Below are positions 26,313-34,510 of a DNA stretch of 64,000 nt, piece by piece. The stretch lies in the NCBI GenBank assembly GCA_036675505.1, contig JAKFEW010000131.1, positions 15,468 to 79,467 of the forward strand, written 5' to 3'. The translations under genes were made by a program, and so were the position numbers. The notes below the pieces were generated by a model. It was not told the DNA's origin, searched no databases, and saw only the letters and a list, made by a program, of their open reading frames with translations. The DNA is from JAKFEW01 sp036675505 (lineage in GTDB: Bacteria > Cyanobacteriota > Sericytochromatia > S15B-MN24 > JAQBPE01). Position 1 is the stretch's first letter; every line of letters begins with the position of its first letter.

Positions 26313-27089
26313 ATGCCGCGCGTCGCCGCCTACAGCCCGTCGCGGCTCGCCGTCTACCAGCGCTGCCCGCGGCGCTACTACTGGCAATACGTGATCCGCG
26401 TGCCGCGGAAGCGCACCGGCGAGCAAAGCGTGGGCATCTCGCTGCATGGCGCGCTCGAGGCCGTGGAGCAGGCCGGCGGCCTGACCGCGACGGGTGTGGC
26501 GGGCGCGCTGGCGCTCCTGCAGGACCGCTGGGAGGGCGAGGGCTTCGCGAGCGCCGAGGAAGAGGCCACGGCCCGCCAGGCCGCCCAGCGCATGCTCAAG
26601 GCTTACCTGGAGGCGATGGGCGAGGGCGAGAGCGTGCCGGTGATGCTCGAGCAAAAGCTGAAGGGATCGTTCGACGCCGTGCCGCTGATCGGCATCGTCG
26701 ATCGGGTCGATCGCCGGCCGGATGGCACGCTGGAGTTGATCGACTACAAGTCCGGCCGCAGCGCGGCCAGCGGGACCGATCCCGAGGTGACGCAGCAGCT
26801 CGCGATCTACCGCCACCTGATCGCCGAGACGACAGGCGCGCCGCCGGCGCGCGTGACGGTGCACCACCTGGATGCCGGCGTGATCCCGATCGCGCTGGCG
26901 CCGACCGAGTGGGACGCGTTGCTCGCGAAGGCCGCGTCGACCGCGCGGGCGATCGAGCGTGAGGACGACTACACGCCGCGGGTGGGGCCGGCTTGCCGGC
27001 GCTGCGACTACAGCGGGCGCTGCCTGGCATACCAGAACGCCAGGCGGGCGCAGGCCGCCTTGGCCGCGGACGCGGCCGATTTGCTCTAA
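26313..27089 (+). CDS. RecB-like PD-(D/E)XK nuclease with Fe-S-type cysteines
   Basis: A 258-residue nuclease. The core GIVDRVDRR ... LELIDYKSG supplies the catalytic Asp and the D-x-K pair, and QQLAIYRHL is the RecB-family QxxxY motif. One cysteine near the N-terminus (QRCPRRYYWQY) and three near the C-terminus (CRRCDYSGRC) fit the 4Fe-4S arrangement of AddB- and Cas4-type nucleases. No cas genes are nearby. A DNA-repair or end-processing role is likely. It begins 4 bp after the upstream fusion gene and is probably cotranscribed. Confidence 0.88.
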   Translation: MPRVAAYSPSRLAVYQRCPRRYYWQYVIRVPRKRTGEQSVGISLHGALEAVEQAGGLTATGVAGALALLQDRWEGEGFASAEEEATARQAAQRMLKAYLEAMGEGESVPVMLEQKLKGSFDAVPLIGIVDRVDRRPDGTLELIDYKSGRSAASGTDPEVTQQLAIYRHLIAETTGAPPARVTVHHLDAGVIPIALAPTEWDALLAKAASTARAIEREDDYTPRVGPACRRCDYSGRCLAYQNARRAQAALAADAADLL

Positions 27090-27127
27090 CCGGAGCGCGC
27101 CAGCACCCTTACCCTCCCTGGGTGGGA

Positions 27128-27898
27128 TCAATACCTCGGCGGCCGCTTCTCGCGGATCGCCCGCAATCCCTCGCCCAACTCCGGCCCGGCGAAGCATATA
27201 GCCTGCGCGCTCGCCTCCGCGTCCAGCGCGTCGGCGAGCTCCTGCTGTGCCGCCTGCCGGATCAACGCCTTGGTGGCGCGCACCGCCGCCGGCGCGCCCG
27301 CGGCGATCTCGCCCGCGAAATGCAGGCCGTACGCGAGCAACCCATCCGGCTCCACCACGCGCGACACCAGGCCGAGGCTGCGGGCCTCCTGGGCGTCGAT
27401 GGTCCGGCCCGTGAGCGCGAGGTCCAGCGCGGCCGGCACGCCGACGATGCGCTGCAGCGTCCAGGTGCCGCCCATACCGGGCGTGAGGCCCAGCCGCACG
27501 AAGTTGAACGAGAGCAGCGCGTCGGTCGCGGCCACGCGGAAGTCGCAGGCCAACGCCAGGCAGAGCCCGGCGCCGGTGGCCCGGCCCTGCACGAGGGCGA
27601 TCGTGGGCACGGCGGCCTCCCGGATCGCGAGGAACTTGCCATAGAAGCGGCGCATCTCGTCCGCGTTCTCGGCCTCGGCCCGCGCCGCGTTGGCCTCCAG
27701 GAAGGCGAGATCGCCGCCGGCCGAGAATGCGCGGCCCTCGGCGCGCAGCACCAGGCAGCGGAGGTCCGCGGCGCCGGCAGGGCCTGCGAGCAGCTCGGCG
27801 AGGCGATCGCCCATCTCATGGGTCATCGCGTTCAGCTTGTCGGGGCGATCGAGGGTCAACACCCCGATCGCACCCTCGCGCCGGAAACTCACGCTCAC
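27128..27898 (-). CDS. Enoyl-CoA hydratase/isomerase (crotonase) family protein
   Basis: A 256-residue crotonase-fold protein. The oxyanion-hole regions (AFSAGGDLAFL and GRATGAGLCLALACD) and GLTPGMGGTW are clear. The two catalytic glutamates of rat hydratase seem absent: GGGCEL is replaced by GAGLCL and the QPE site by an NF pair. It may be an isomerase-like or otherwise specialised member. The GTG start at 27898 overlaps the stop codon of the upstream 97-residue gene (GTGA), giving translational coupling. A role in acyl-CoA metabolism together with the nearby IcmF is plausible but not shown. Confidence 0.88.
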   Translation of the reverse strand: MSVSFRREGAIGVLTLDRPDKLNAMTHEMGDRLAELLAGPAGAADLRCLVLRAEGRAFSAGGDLAFLEANAARAEAENADEMRRFYGKFLAIREAAVPTIALVQGRATGAGLCLALACDFRVAATDALLSFNFVRLGLTPGMGGTWTLQRIVGVPAALDLALTGRTIDAQEARSLGLVSRVVEPDGLLAYGLHFAGEIAAGAPAAVRATKALIRQAAQQELADALDAEASAQAICFAGPELGEGLRAIREKRPPRY

Positions 27899-28188
27899 AC
27901 GGGTTCTCCCTTCGCCTCGAGCCCAGACGCCACGCTCGTCAGCACCACGTTCGTGTAGTCGACGAGCAGCTCGCCGACCAGCCGATAACCGGTCTCGAGC
28001 GATGAGGCGGACGCGCCGTCCACCGCGCCGCACGCCGCGAGCCGGCGCAAGACGGCCTCGGTGGTCGCCACGACCAGCTTGTTCCATTCCTCGTCGGGCA
28101 CGCTGGCCGCGAGGGCGCGGAAGCGGGCCTCGACGGCGGCAGAAGTGGGGGCGGCATCCGGGGGAGCCGGCTGGTCGGGGGAGGTCAT
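27895..28188 (-). CDS. Small hypothetical protein coupled to the crotonase
   Basis: A 97-residue protein: a Pro/Ala/Asp-rich first 18 residues and then a helical domain (ARFRALAASVPDEEWNKLVV, VGELLVDYTNVVLTSVASGL). No signal peptide and no family recognised. AGAGGAG precedes the ATG by 7 bases. Its stop overlaps the crotonase GTG by 4 bp, so the two are made together. Confidence 0.72.
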   Translation of the reverse strand: MTSPDQPAPPDAAPTSAAVEARFRALAASVPDEEWNKLVVATTEAVLRRLAACGAVDGASASSLETGYRLVGELLVDYTNVVLTSVASGLEAKGEPV

Positions 28189-28237
28189 GGCGGTCTCCTC
28201 TGGCGATGGCCTATGGTACCACCCGCCGTGGACGCGG

Positions 28238-28243
28238 TAAGAT
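28238..28243 (+). promoter_or_regulatory. -10 element of the DUF192 lipoprotein gene
   Basis: TAAGAT preceded by GG, 22 bases before the ATG at 28266. CGGAGGGG (28253-28260) is the ribosome binding site. Confidence 0.5.
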
Positions 28244-28265
28244 CGGGGCGAACGGAGGGGCCCTC

Positions 28266-28823
28266 ATGCGCTACCTGGTCGTCATGTTGCTCGCGCTCGC
28301 GGCCTGCCAGGCCGCGCCGTTGCCCGCGGTCACGCCGGCGGTGTCCGCTTCGACGATCGCGGCCGCCCCGTCGAGCGCCGCCTCGCCGGGCCCGCGGCCA
28401 GCGCCCGCCGCGAACGCTGTTTCGCCGACGCCGACGGCTTCCTGCTCGCCGACCGCCTCGCAATCGACAGTGGCCTTCCTGGGTCGCACGATCCCGGTCG
28501 ATCTGGCCTTCACCCCGCAGACGCGCACCCGTGGCCTGTCGGGGCGCACCTGCCTGGCCCGAGACACCGGCCTCGTCATCGGCTGGGACACGCCGACCAT
28601 GACCCGCATCTGGATGCCCGAGATGAACTTCGCGATCGACGTCATTTTCGTGCGCAACGGCAAAGTGATCATGCTTGTCGCGGACGCCCAGCCCTGCGTC
28701 GAGGGCGGTCCATGCCCCACCTTCGGGCCTGACGAGGCCGTGGACTACGTGCTCGAGGTGCCGGCCGGGTCGGCGAAGGCCTGGGGGCTGGAAAAGGGCG
28801 CGGCGATCACGCTGCGGAAGTAG
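28266..28823 (+). CDS. DUF192 lipoprotein
   Basis: A 185-residue lipoprotein (signal MRYLVVMLLALAAC, lipobox LAAC). An Ala/Pro/Ser-rich spacer of about 55 residues precedes a DUF192 domain, recognised by RTRGLSGR, then TRIWMPEMNFAIDVIFV and a closing LEVPAGSAKAWGLEKG. DUF192 proteins are small exported beta-barrels of uncertain function. Two cysteines (QPCVEGGPC) could form a disulfide. It is convergent with icmF, whose stop is 13 bp away. Confidence 0.88.
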   Translation: MRYLVVMLLALAACQAAPLPAVTPAVSASTIAAAPSSAASPGPRPAPAANAVSPTPTASCSPTASQSTVAFLGRTIPVDLAFTPQTRTRGLSGRTCLARDTGLVIGWDTPTMTRIWMPEMNFAIDVIFVRNGKVIMLVADAQPCVEGGPCPTFGPDEAVDYVLEVPAGSAKAWGLEKGAAITLRK

Positions 28824-28836
28824 ATCCCCGCCCGCC

Positions 28837-31800
28837 TCACATGCTCCGGCGGTACTGGCCGCCCACCTCGTAGAGCGCGCGGGTGATTTGCCCCAGGGAG
28901 CAGACCTTCGCGGTCGCCATGAGCTGCGCGAACACGTTGCCGCCGCCCGTCGCGACGGCCTGGAGCTCCGCGAGGGCCACGGCGGACCGCTCGGCGTTGC
29001 GGCGCTTGAAGGCCTGGACGTTGGCGATCTGCTGCTGCTTCTCATCCTCCGTCGAGCGGATGAGCTCGATGCGGTCACCCGCCTCCTGGGCCTTCGGGTT
29101 GAGGTAGGTGTTCACGCCCACGATGGGCAGCTCGCCGGTGTGCTTGCGGTGCTCGTAGTACATCGACTCGTCCTGGATCTTCCCGCGCTGGTACATGGTC
29201 TCCATCGCGCCGAGCACCCCGCCGCGGTTGGAGATGCGCCGGAACTCCGCGAGCACCGCCTCCTCCACCAGCTCCGTGAGCTCGCGGATGATGAAAGCGC
29301 CCTGTAATGGGTTCTCGTTCTTCGACATCCCCAGCTCCTTGTTGATGATGAGCTGGATGGCCATCGCGCGGCGCACGGACTCTTCCGTGGGCGTGGTGAT
29401 GGCCTCGTCGTAGGCGTTGGTGTGCAGGGAGTTGCAGTTGTCGTAGATGGCGTAGAGCGCCTGCAGCGTGGTGCGGATGTCGTTGAAGTCGATCTCCTGG
29501 GCGTGCAGCGACCGGCCCGAGGTCTGGATGTGATACTTGAGCTTCTGCGAGCGCTCGTTGGCGCCGTAGAGCCGCTTCATGGCCGTGGCCCAGATGCGGC
29601 GCGCGACGCGGCCGATCACCGCGTACTCGGCGTCGACGCCGTTCGAGAAGAAGAAGCTGAGGTTGGGGGCGAAGTCGTCGATCTTCATCCCGCGGCTCAG
29701 GTAATACTCCACGAAGGTGAAGCCGTTCGCGAGCGTGAACGCGAGCTGGGAAATGGGGTTCGCGCCGGCCTCGGCGATGTGGTAGCCGCTGATCGAGACG
29801 GAGTAGTAGTTGCGGACCTCTTTCTCGATGAAGTACTGCTGGATGTCGCCCATCATCCGCAGGGCGAATTCCGTCGAGAAGATGCAGGTGTTCTGGGCCT
29901 GATCCTCCTTGAGGATGTCGGCCTGCACCGTGCCGCGCACCACGTTGAGGGTGCGCGCCTGGATGGCGGCGTAGGTCTCGGCGTCCACCAGCAGGTCGCC
30001 GGTGACGCCGAGGGTGCGCAGGCCGTGCAGGCGGCCGCCTTCGGGCACGTCCGCGCCCTGGTAGACCGGACGCGGCAGGCCGAGCCGCTCGAAGTGCGCG
30101 GCGATCTTCGCCTCCGCAGCCTCCCAGCCGCCGGTCTCGAGCAGGTGGTGCTCCACCTGCTGGTCGATCGCCGCGTTGAGGTAGAACGCGAGCAGGATCG
30201 GCGCCGGGCCGTTGATGGTCATCGAGACCGAGGTGGTGGGGGCGCACAGATCGAAGCCCGAGTAGAGCTTCTTCGCGTCGTCGAGCGAGGCGATCGAGAC
30301 GCCGGAGTTGCCGATCTTCCCGTACACGTCGGGCGGGGTCGCGGGGTCCTCGCCGTAGAGCGTCACGGAGTCGAAGGCCGTCGACAGGCGCACCGCGGGC
30401 TGGCCCTGCGACACGTAGTGGAAGCGCTTGTTGGTGCGCTCGGGCGTGCCCTCGCCCGCGAACATGCGGGTGGGATCCTCGTTCTGGCGCTTGTACTCGA
30501 ACACGCCCGCCGCGTAAGGGAAGCGGCCCGGCACGTTATCCGTGAGCTGCCACGCGAGCAGGTCGCCCCAGTCCGAATGGTCCGGCAGCGCCACCTTGGG
30601 GATCTGGAGGTGCGATAGGCTCTCGGCGTAGTTCTCTACGCGGATCGTCTTGCCGCGCACCTCGTACTCGTGCACCGGCCGGCGGTACGCCTCGACGAGC
30701 GCGGGCCACCGCTGGAGGAGCTCGAGGTTCTCGCGGGTGAGGTCGAGCAGTGCCGCCTGGTAGCGCTGCCGGAGCACCAGGATCACCGCCTCGACGCCGT
30801 CCGCCTTGAGCGCGGCGGGGTCGTAGAGCCCGCCCATCGCAGGCACTTCGTCGCCCAGCGCGCACAGCGACCGCCAGAACCCGTAGGCGTCGCTCGCGCG
30901 CGCGGCCTGATCACGGGCCTCGGCCTTGTGGCCCTGCACGGCGTCCGCGATCTCCGCGAGGTAACGCTCGCGGTCCGGCGGGATCACGGCCTGCTTGCGG
31001 CTGTCGCGGTCGGTCACCACGAGCGAGGAGCGCCAATCCGCGCCGGTCTTGCGCGCGATGGTGCCAATCAGGTTCGTGTAGAGCCAGTTCGTGCCCGCGT
31101 CGTTGAACTGCGAGGCGATCGTGCCGTAGACCGGCATCGCATCCGCGTCTTCCGTGAAGCGCTTGGCGTTGCGCTGGTATTGCTTGCGCACGTCGCGCAG
31201 GGCATCCTCGGCGCCGCGCTTGTCGAACTTGTTGATGGCGACCAGGTCCGCGAAGTCGAGCATGTCGATCTTTTCGAGCTGGCTCGCGGCGCCGAACTCG
31301 CTCGTCATCACGTAGAGCGCGACGTCGACGTAGTCGACGATCGCGGAGTCGGACTGGCCGATGCCGGCCGTCTCGACGATGACCAGGTCGAAGCCGGCCG
31401 CCTTCACCACGGCGATCGCGTCGCGCAGCGCGCCGGAGGTCGCCACGTGGGCCGCGCGGGTCGCCAGCGAGCGCATGTAGACGCGCGGCTCGTAGATGGC
31501 GTTCATGCGAATCCGGTCGCCGAGCAGCGCGCCGCCGGTCTTGCGCTTCGATGGGTCGACCGACAGGATCGCGACCCGCTTGTCCGGGAAGTCGCGCAGG
31601 AAGCGCCGCACGAGCTCGTCGGTGAGGCTCGACTTGCCGGCGCCGCCGGTGCCGGTGATGCCGAGGACCGGCACCGCGGTCTCGGCCGCGCGCGCGCGCA
31701 GGTCGCCGAGCAGCGCTGCGGCGGGGGCCCCCAACCGCTGCTGCGCAGCGGCCCCACCTTCAAGGCCTTCGGCGGCGGTGATGGCCCGCGCGATCGCGCC

Positions 31801-32316
31801 GGGCCCCTCAGCGCTCACCTCGCCGGCCGCGGGCAGGCCGCGCTCGGCCATCGCGTAGTCGCAGGCCGCGACCATCTGATCGATCATGCCCTGCAGACCC
31901 ATCAGGCGCCCGTCCTCGGGCGAGAAGATCTTGGTGACCCCATACGCCTCGAGCTCCGCGATCTCGGCCGGCACGATCACGCCGCCGCCGCCGCCGTAGA
32001 CCCGGATGTGGCCCGCGCCTCGTTCCGCCAGCAGATCGACCATGTACTTGAAGTATTCGAGGTGGCCGCCCTGATAACTCGAAATCGCGATGCCGTGCGC
32101 ATCCTCCTGGATCGCGGTGTCGACGATTTCGGCGACCGAGCGGTTGTGGCCGAGGTGGATCACCTCGGTGCCGCTGGCCTGAAGGATCCGGCGCATGATG
32201 TTGATGGCGGCGTCGTGGCCGTCGAAGAGCGCCGCCGCGGTGACGAACCGGATCTTGTTCGTGGCCACGTAAGGCGAGGGGGCTTCGCTACGGGGGGCGG
32301 GCGCTTCGATGGTCAT
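28837..32316 (-). CDS. icmF: Fused isobutyryl-CoA mutase IcmF
   Basis: A 1159-residue fusion with the IcmF order: cobalamin-binding domain (residues 20-150, DGHDAA motif), MeaI-type G-protein chaperone (about 210-430, P-loop GTGGAGKSS and ETAGIGQSD), linker, then the substrate-binding mutase barrel. Two specificity positions look like isobutyryl- rather than methylmalonyl-CoA mutase: Phe in RMFAGEG (about 618, Tyr in the latter) and Gln in KEDQAQNTC (about 808, Arg in the latter). It interconverts isobutyryl-CoA and n-butyryl-CoA with adenosylcobalamin, and the G domain protects or loads the cofactor. AGGAAGA precedes the ATG. Confidence 0.96.
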   Translation of the reverse strand: MTIEAPAPRSEAPSPYVATNKIRFVTAAALFDGHDAAINIMRRILQASGTEVIHLGHNRSVAEIVDTAIQEDAHGIAISSYQGGHLEYFKYMVDLLAERGAGHIRVYGGGGGVIVPAEIAELEAYGVTKIFSPEDGRLMGLQGMIDQMVAACDYAMAERGLPAAGEVSAEGPGAIARAITAAEGLEGGAAAQQRLGAPAAALLGDLRARAAETAVPVLGITGTGGAGKSSLTDELVRRFLRDFPDKRVAILSVDPSKRKTGGALLGDRIRMNAIYEPRVYMRSLATRAAHVATSGALRDAIAVVKAAGFDLVIVETAGIGQSDSAIVDYVDVALYVMTSEFGAASQLEKIDMLDFADLVAINKFDKRGAEDALRDVRKQYQRNAKRFTEDADAMPVYGTIASQFNDAGTNWLYTNLIGTIARKTGADWRSSLVVTDRDSRKQAVIPPDRERYLAEIADAVQGHKAEARDQAARASDAYGFWRSLCALGDEVPAMGGLYDPAALKADGVEAVILVLRQRYQAALLDLTRENLELLQRWPALVEAYRRPVHEYEVRGKTIRVENYAESLSHLQIPKVALPDHSDWGDLLAWQLTDNVPGRFPYAAGVFEYKRQNEDPTRMFAGEGTPERTNKRFHYVSQGQPAVRLSTAFDSVTLYGEDPATPPDVYGKIGNSGVSIASLDDAKKLYSGFDLCAPTTSVSMTINGPAPILLAFYLNAAIDQQVEHHLLETGGWEAAEAKIAAHFERLGLPRPVYQGADVPEGGRLHGLRTLGVTGDLLVDAETYAAIQARTLNVVRGTVQADILKEDQAQNTCIFSTEFALRMMGDIQQYFIEKEVRNYYSVSISGYHIAEAGANPISQLAFTLANGFTFVEYYLSRGMKIDDFAPNLSFFFSNGVDAEYAVIGRVARRIWATAMKRLYGANERSQKLKYHIQTSGRSLHAQEIDFNDIRTTLQALYAIYDNCNSLHTNAYDEAITTPTEESVRRAMAIQLIINKELGMSKNENPLQGAFIIRELTELVEEAVLAEFRRISNRGGVLGAMETMYQRGKIQDESMYYEHRKHTGELPIVGVNTYLNPKAQEAGDRIELIRSTEDEKQQQIANVQAFKRRNAERSAVALAELQAVATGGGNVFAQLMATAKVCSLGQITRALYEVGGQYRRSM

Positions 32317-32370
32317 GGCTCTTCCTATTCCGGCGACGGTGCCGGTTACGGGGTCTTCGTCGACTTGACC

Positions 32371-32398
32371 ATTCTACCAGATGGACAGGCGTGGCCAA
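32371..32398 (-). promoter_or_regulatory. icmF promoter
   Basis: On the minus strand, TTGGCC (32393-32398), a 16-bp spacer and TAGAAT (32371-32376). The leader to the ATG at 32316 is about 50 bases. Confidence 0.55.
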
Positions 32399-32489
32399 GT
32401 GGGGTAAAAGGGCATGGACCCTTGCTTGGACGCCACATAACGTCCGACGCGGGCCACGCGCCGCCACCCCCCCTTTCGACGAGGCCCCG

Positions 32490-34421
32490 ATGTCCGCCCA
32501 AGAACCCCTCGCACACGCCGCCGAAATAGACCACGCGAGCCTCATGAAGGACCTGCCGCCGGAGGCGCGCGAGGCCTACTGGTATGAGCACGTCTACCGC
32601 GGCGACGTGAAGCAGCTGACCATCCGCGCGGTCATCATGGGCATGATCATCGGCGGCGTGATGTCGGTGTCGAACCTCTACGTCGGCCTCAAGACCGGCT
32701 GGGGCTTCGGCGTCACGATCACGGCGGGCATCCTGGCCTTCGCCCTCTTCAAGACCTTCGAGCGCTGGCTGCCTGGCGGCGAGTTCACGGACCTCGAGAA
32801 CAACGCCATGCAGTCGGTCTCCTCCGCGGCGGGCTTCATGGCCTCGGCCGGCCTCACCACCGCGATCCCCGCGCTGCTGCTGCTCAACGGCACGGTGATG
32901 AACTGGTTCCATATGTTCATCTGGATCGGCGCCATCTCGATCCTCGGCGTCGTGATCGCGATCCCGATGAAGCGCCAGATGATCAACATCGACCAGCTGC
33001 CCTTCCCCAGCGGCATCGCAGCGGCCGAGACGATCAAGAGCCTCCACGGCCATGGCGACGAGGCGATCGCCAAGGCGCGGTCGCTGGGCATCGGCGGCAT
33101 CCTGGGCGCCGTGATCGCGTACTGCAAGGATCTGCACCCCGTGGTGGTCGACCACTTCGGCAAGGCGCACGGCTGGGTCAACAGCCTGGGCGTCTTCTCG
33201 CTGCCCAACCAGATCCCGGCGGACCAGACGAAGTACTCGTTCCAGGGCATCCCGTGGGACAAGCTCACGCTCGGCGCGAACGTTTCGCTGCTGCTCTACG
33301 CCGCCGGCGCCATCATCGGCCTGCGCACGGGCATCAGCGTCCTCATCGGCGCCTGCCTGAACTGGTTCTTCATCGCCCCGTGGCTGATCCACAACGCCGT
33401 CGTCGTGAACGGCAAGCCCATCACCGGCGGTTTCCGCCAGGTCGTGGCCTGGACCACCTGGCCCGGCACCGGCATGCTCGTCATCGCGACGCTGGTGGGC
33501 CTGGCGCTGGTGTGGCCCTCGCTGGCGCGCGGCTTCTCGGGCATCACGGACGTCTTCAAGAAGAAGGACGCCGCGGCGCCCGACGACCGTGCGTCGGCGA
33601 TCGAAGTGCCCGGCACCTGGTTCTTCTGGGGCTTCCTCTTCGGCGGCATCGCCTGCGTGGCGCTGCAGATCATCCTCTTCGGCATCAACCCGCTCATGGC
33701 CATCCTGGCCGTCTTCCTGGCGCTCATCCTCTCGATGGTGGTCGCCCGCGTCACCGGTGAAACGGACATCTCGCCCACCGGCGCGATGGGCAAGGTGACC
33801 CAGCTGACCTACGGCGCCATCTCGCCAGGCCAGCCGGTCACCAACCTCATGACCGCCAACGTCACGGCCGGCGCGGCGATCCACTCGGCCGACCTGTTGA
33901 CCGACCTCAAGAGCGGCTACATCCTCGGCGCCAAGCCCCGCCAGCAGTTCCTGGCGCAGCTCTTTGGCGTGCTCGCGGGCACCGTGTTCTGCGTCCCCGC
34001 CTACTTCCTGCTGGTGCCGAACGCCTCGGTGCTCGGCGACAAGTTCGCAGCGCCCGGCGCGCTGGTCTGGAAGGCCACGGCCGAGGCGCTCTCGAAGGGC
34101 CTGAGCTCGATCCCCGAAACCGCGCTGCAACTCGCGATGTTCACGGTGGCCTTCGGCGTGATCGTGACGCTGCTCGAGCACTTCGTGCCCAAGACCCGCA
34201 ACTTCCTGCCTACGCCCACCGGCCTCGGCCTCGCGCTCGTGCTGCCCTTCATGGACTCGTTCGCGATCTTCCTCGGCGCCCTGACGGCCTGGATCGTCGC
34301 CAAGGCCCGTCCGGCGGTGGCCGAGCGCCACACGATCCCGTTCTCGTCCGGCATCATCGCGGGCGAGAGCATCGCGGCCGTCTTGATCATCGCGATCCTG
34401 GTGTTCTGGGGCAAGGCATGA
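32490..34421 (+). CDS. OPT family oligopeptide/metal-chelate transporter
   Basis: A 643-residue membrane protein with about 14-16 hydrophobic helices. The OPT/YSL landmarks are visible: an early NLYVGLKTGWGFG helix, the LENNAMQSVSSAAGFM motif, LPFPSGIAAAET, and a final FSSGIIAGES segment. Members import oligopeptides or metal-chelate complexes with protons. The start at 32490 is preceded by GAGG; the frame is open upstream but that part overlaps the divergent promoter region. It is divergent from icmF and convergent with glk. Confidence 0.92.
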   Translation: MSAQEPLAHAAEIDHASLMKDLPPEAREAYWYEHVYRGDVKQLTIRAVIMGMIIGGVMSVSNLYVGLKTGWGFGVTITAGILAFALFKTFERWLPGGEFTDLENNAMQSVSSAAGFMASAGLTTAIPALLLLNGTVMNWFHMFIWIGAISILGVVIAIPMKRQMINIDQLPFPSGIAAAETIKSLHGHGDEAIAKARSLGIGGILGAVIAYCKDLHPVVVDHFGKAHGWVNSLGVFSLPNQIPADQTKYSFQGIPWDKLTLGANVSLLLYAAGAIIGLRTGISVLIGACLNWFFIAPWLIHNAVVVNGKPITGGFRQVVAWTTWPGTGMLVIATLVGLALVWPSLARGFSGITDVFKKKDAAAPDDRASAIEVPGTWFFWGFLFGGIACVALQIILFGINPLMAILAVFLALILSMVVARVTGETDISPTGAMGKVTQLTYGAISPGQPVTNLMTANVTAGAAIHSADLLTDLKSGYILGAKPRQQFLAQLFGVLAGTVFCVPAYFLLVPNASVLGDKFAAPGALVWKATAEALSKGLSSIPETALQLAMFTVAFGVIVTLLEHFVPKTRNFLPTPTGLGLALVLPFMDSFAIFLGALTAWIVAKARPAVAERHTIPFSSGIIAGESIAAVLIIAILVFWGKA

Positions 34422-34437
34422 CCAAACGCTGATCCGC

Positions 34438-34510
34438 TCAGGGCGACAGCAGGTTGACCTGCGCGTCGCCCTCGGTGGTGAACCAAACCCGACCCTGGCC
34501 GTCGTCAGCC
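34438..34510 (-). pseudogene. Possible remnant of a beta-propeller gene 3' end
   Basis: Downstream of glk, in another frame, the minus strand reads GQGRVWFTTEGDAQ plus a few more residues and a TGA (34438-34440). This looks like the C-terminal blade of an NHL or virginiamycin-B-lyase-like protein (DGxGRVWFT). Upstream it runs into the 3' end of glk without a start. It is either a truncated remnant or a chance match. Confidence 0.25.
34440..34472. terminator. Two-tier hairpin between convergent genes
   Basis: Outer arms AGGGCGAC (34440-34447) / GTCGCCCT (34465-34472) enclose inner arms GCAGG (34449-34453) / CCTGC (34458-34462). There is no T-run. It lies between the stops of the OPT gene and glk and could act as a bidirectional terminator. 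Confidence 0.45.

Noticed and set aside
26313..27089. Cas4 of a CRISPR system
   Set aside because: The cysteine pattern and nuclease core fit the broad RecB/AddB/Cas4 group, but there are no cas genes or repeat arrays in the window.
30670..32529. Long open frames antisense to icmF and to other genes (for example 494-2743, 24488-26314, 32346-34793)
   Set aside because: They lie opposite or out of frame with clearly recognised genes, have Arg/Ala/Gly-biased composition and match no family. They are by-products of high GC content.
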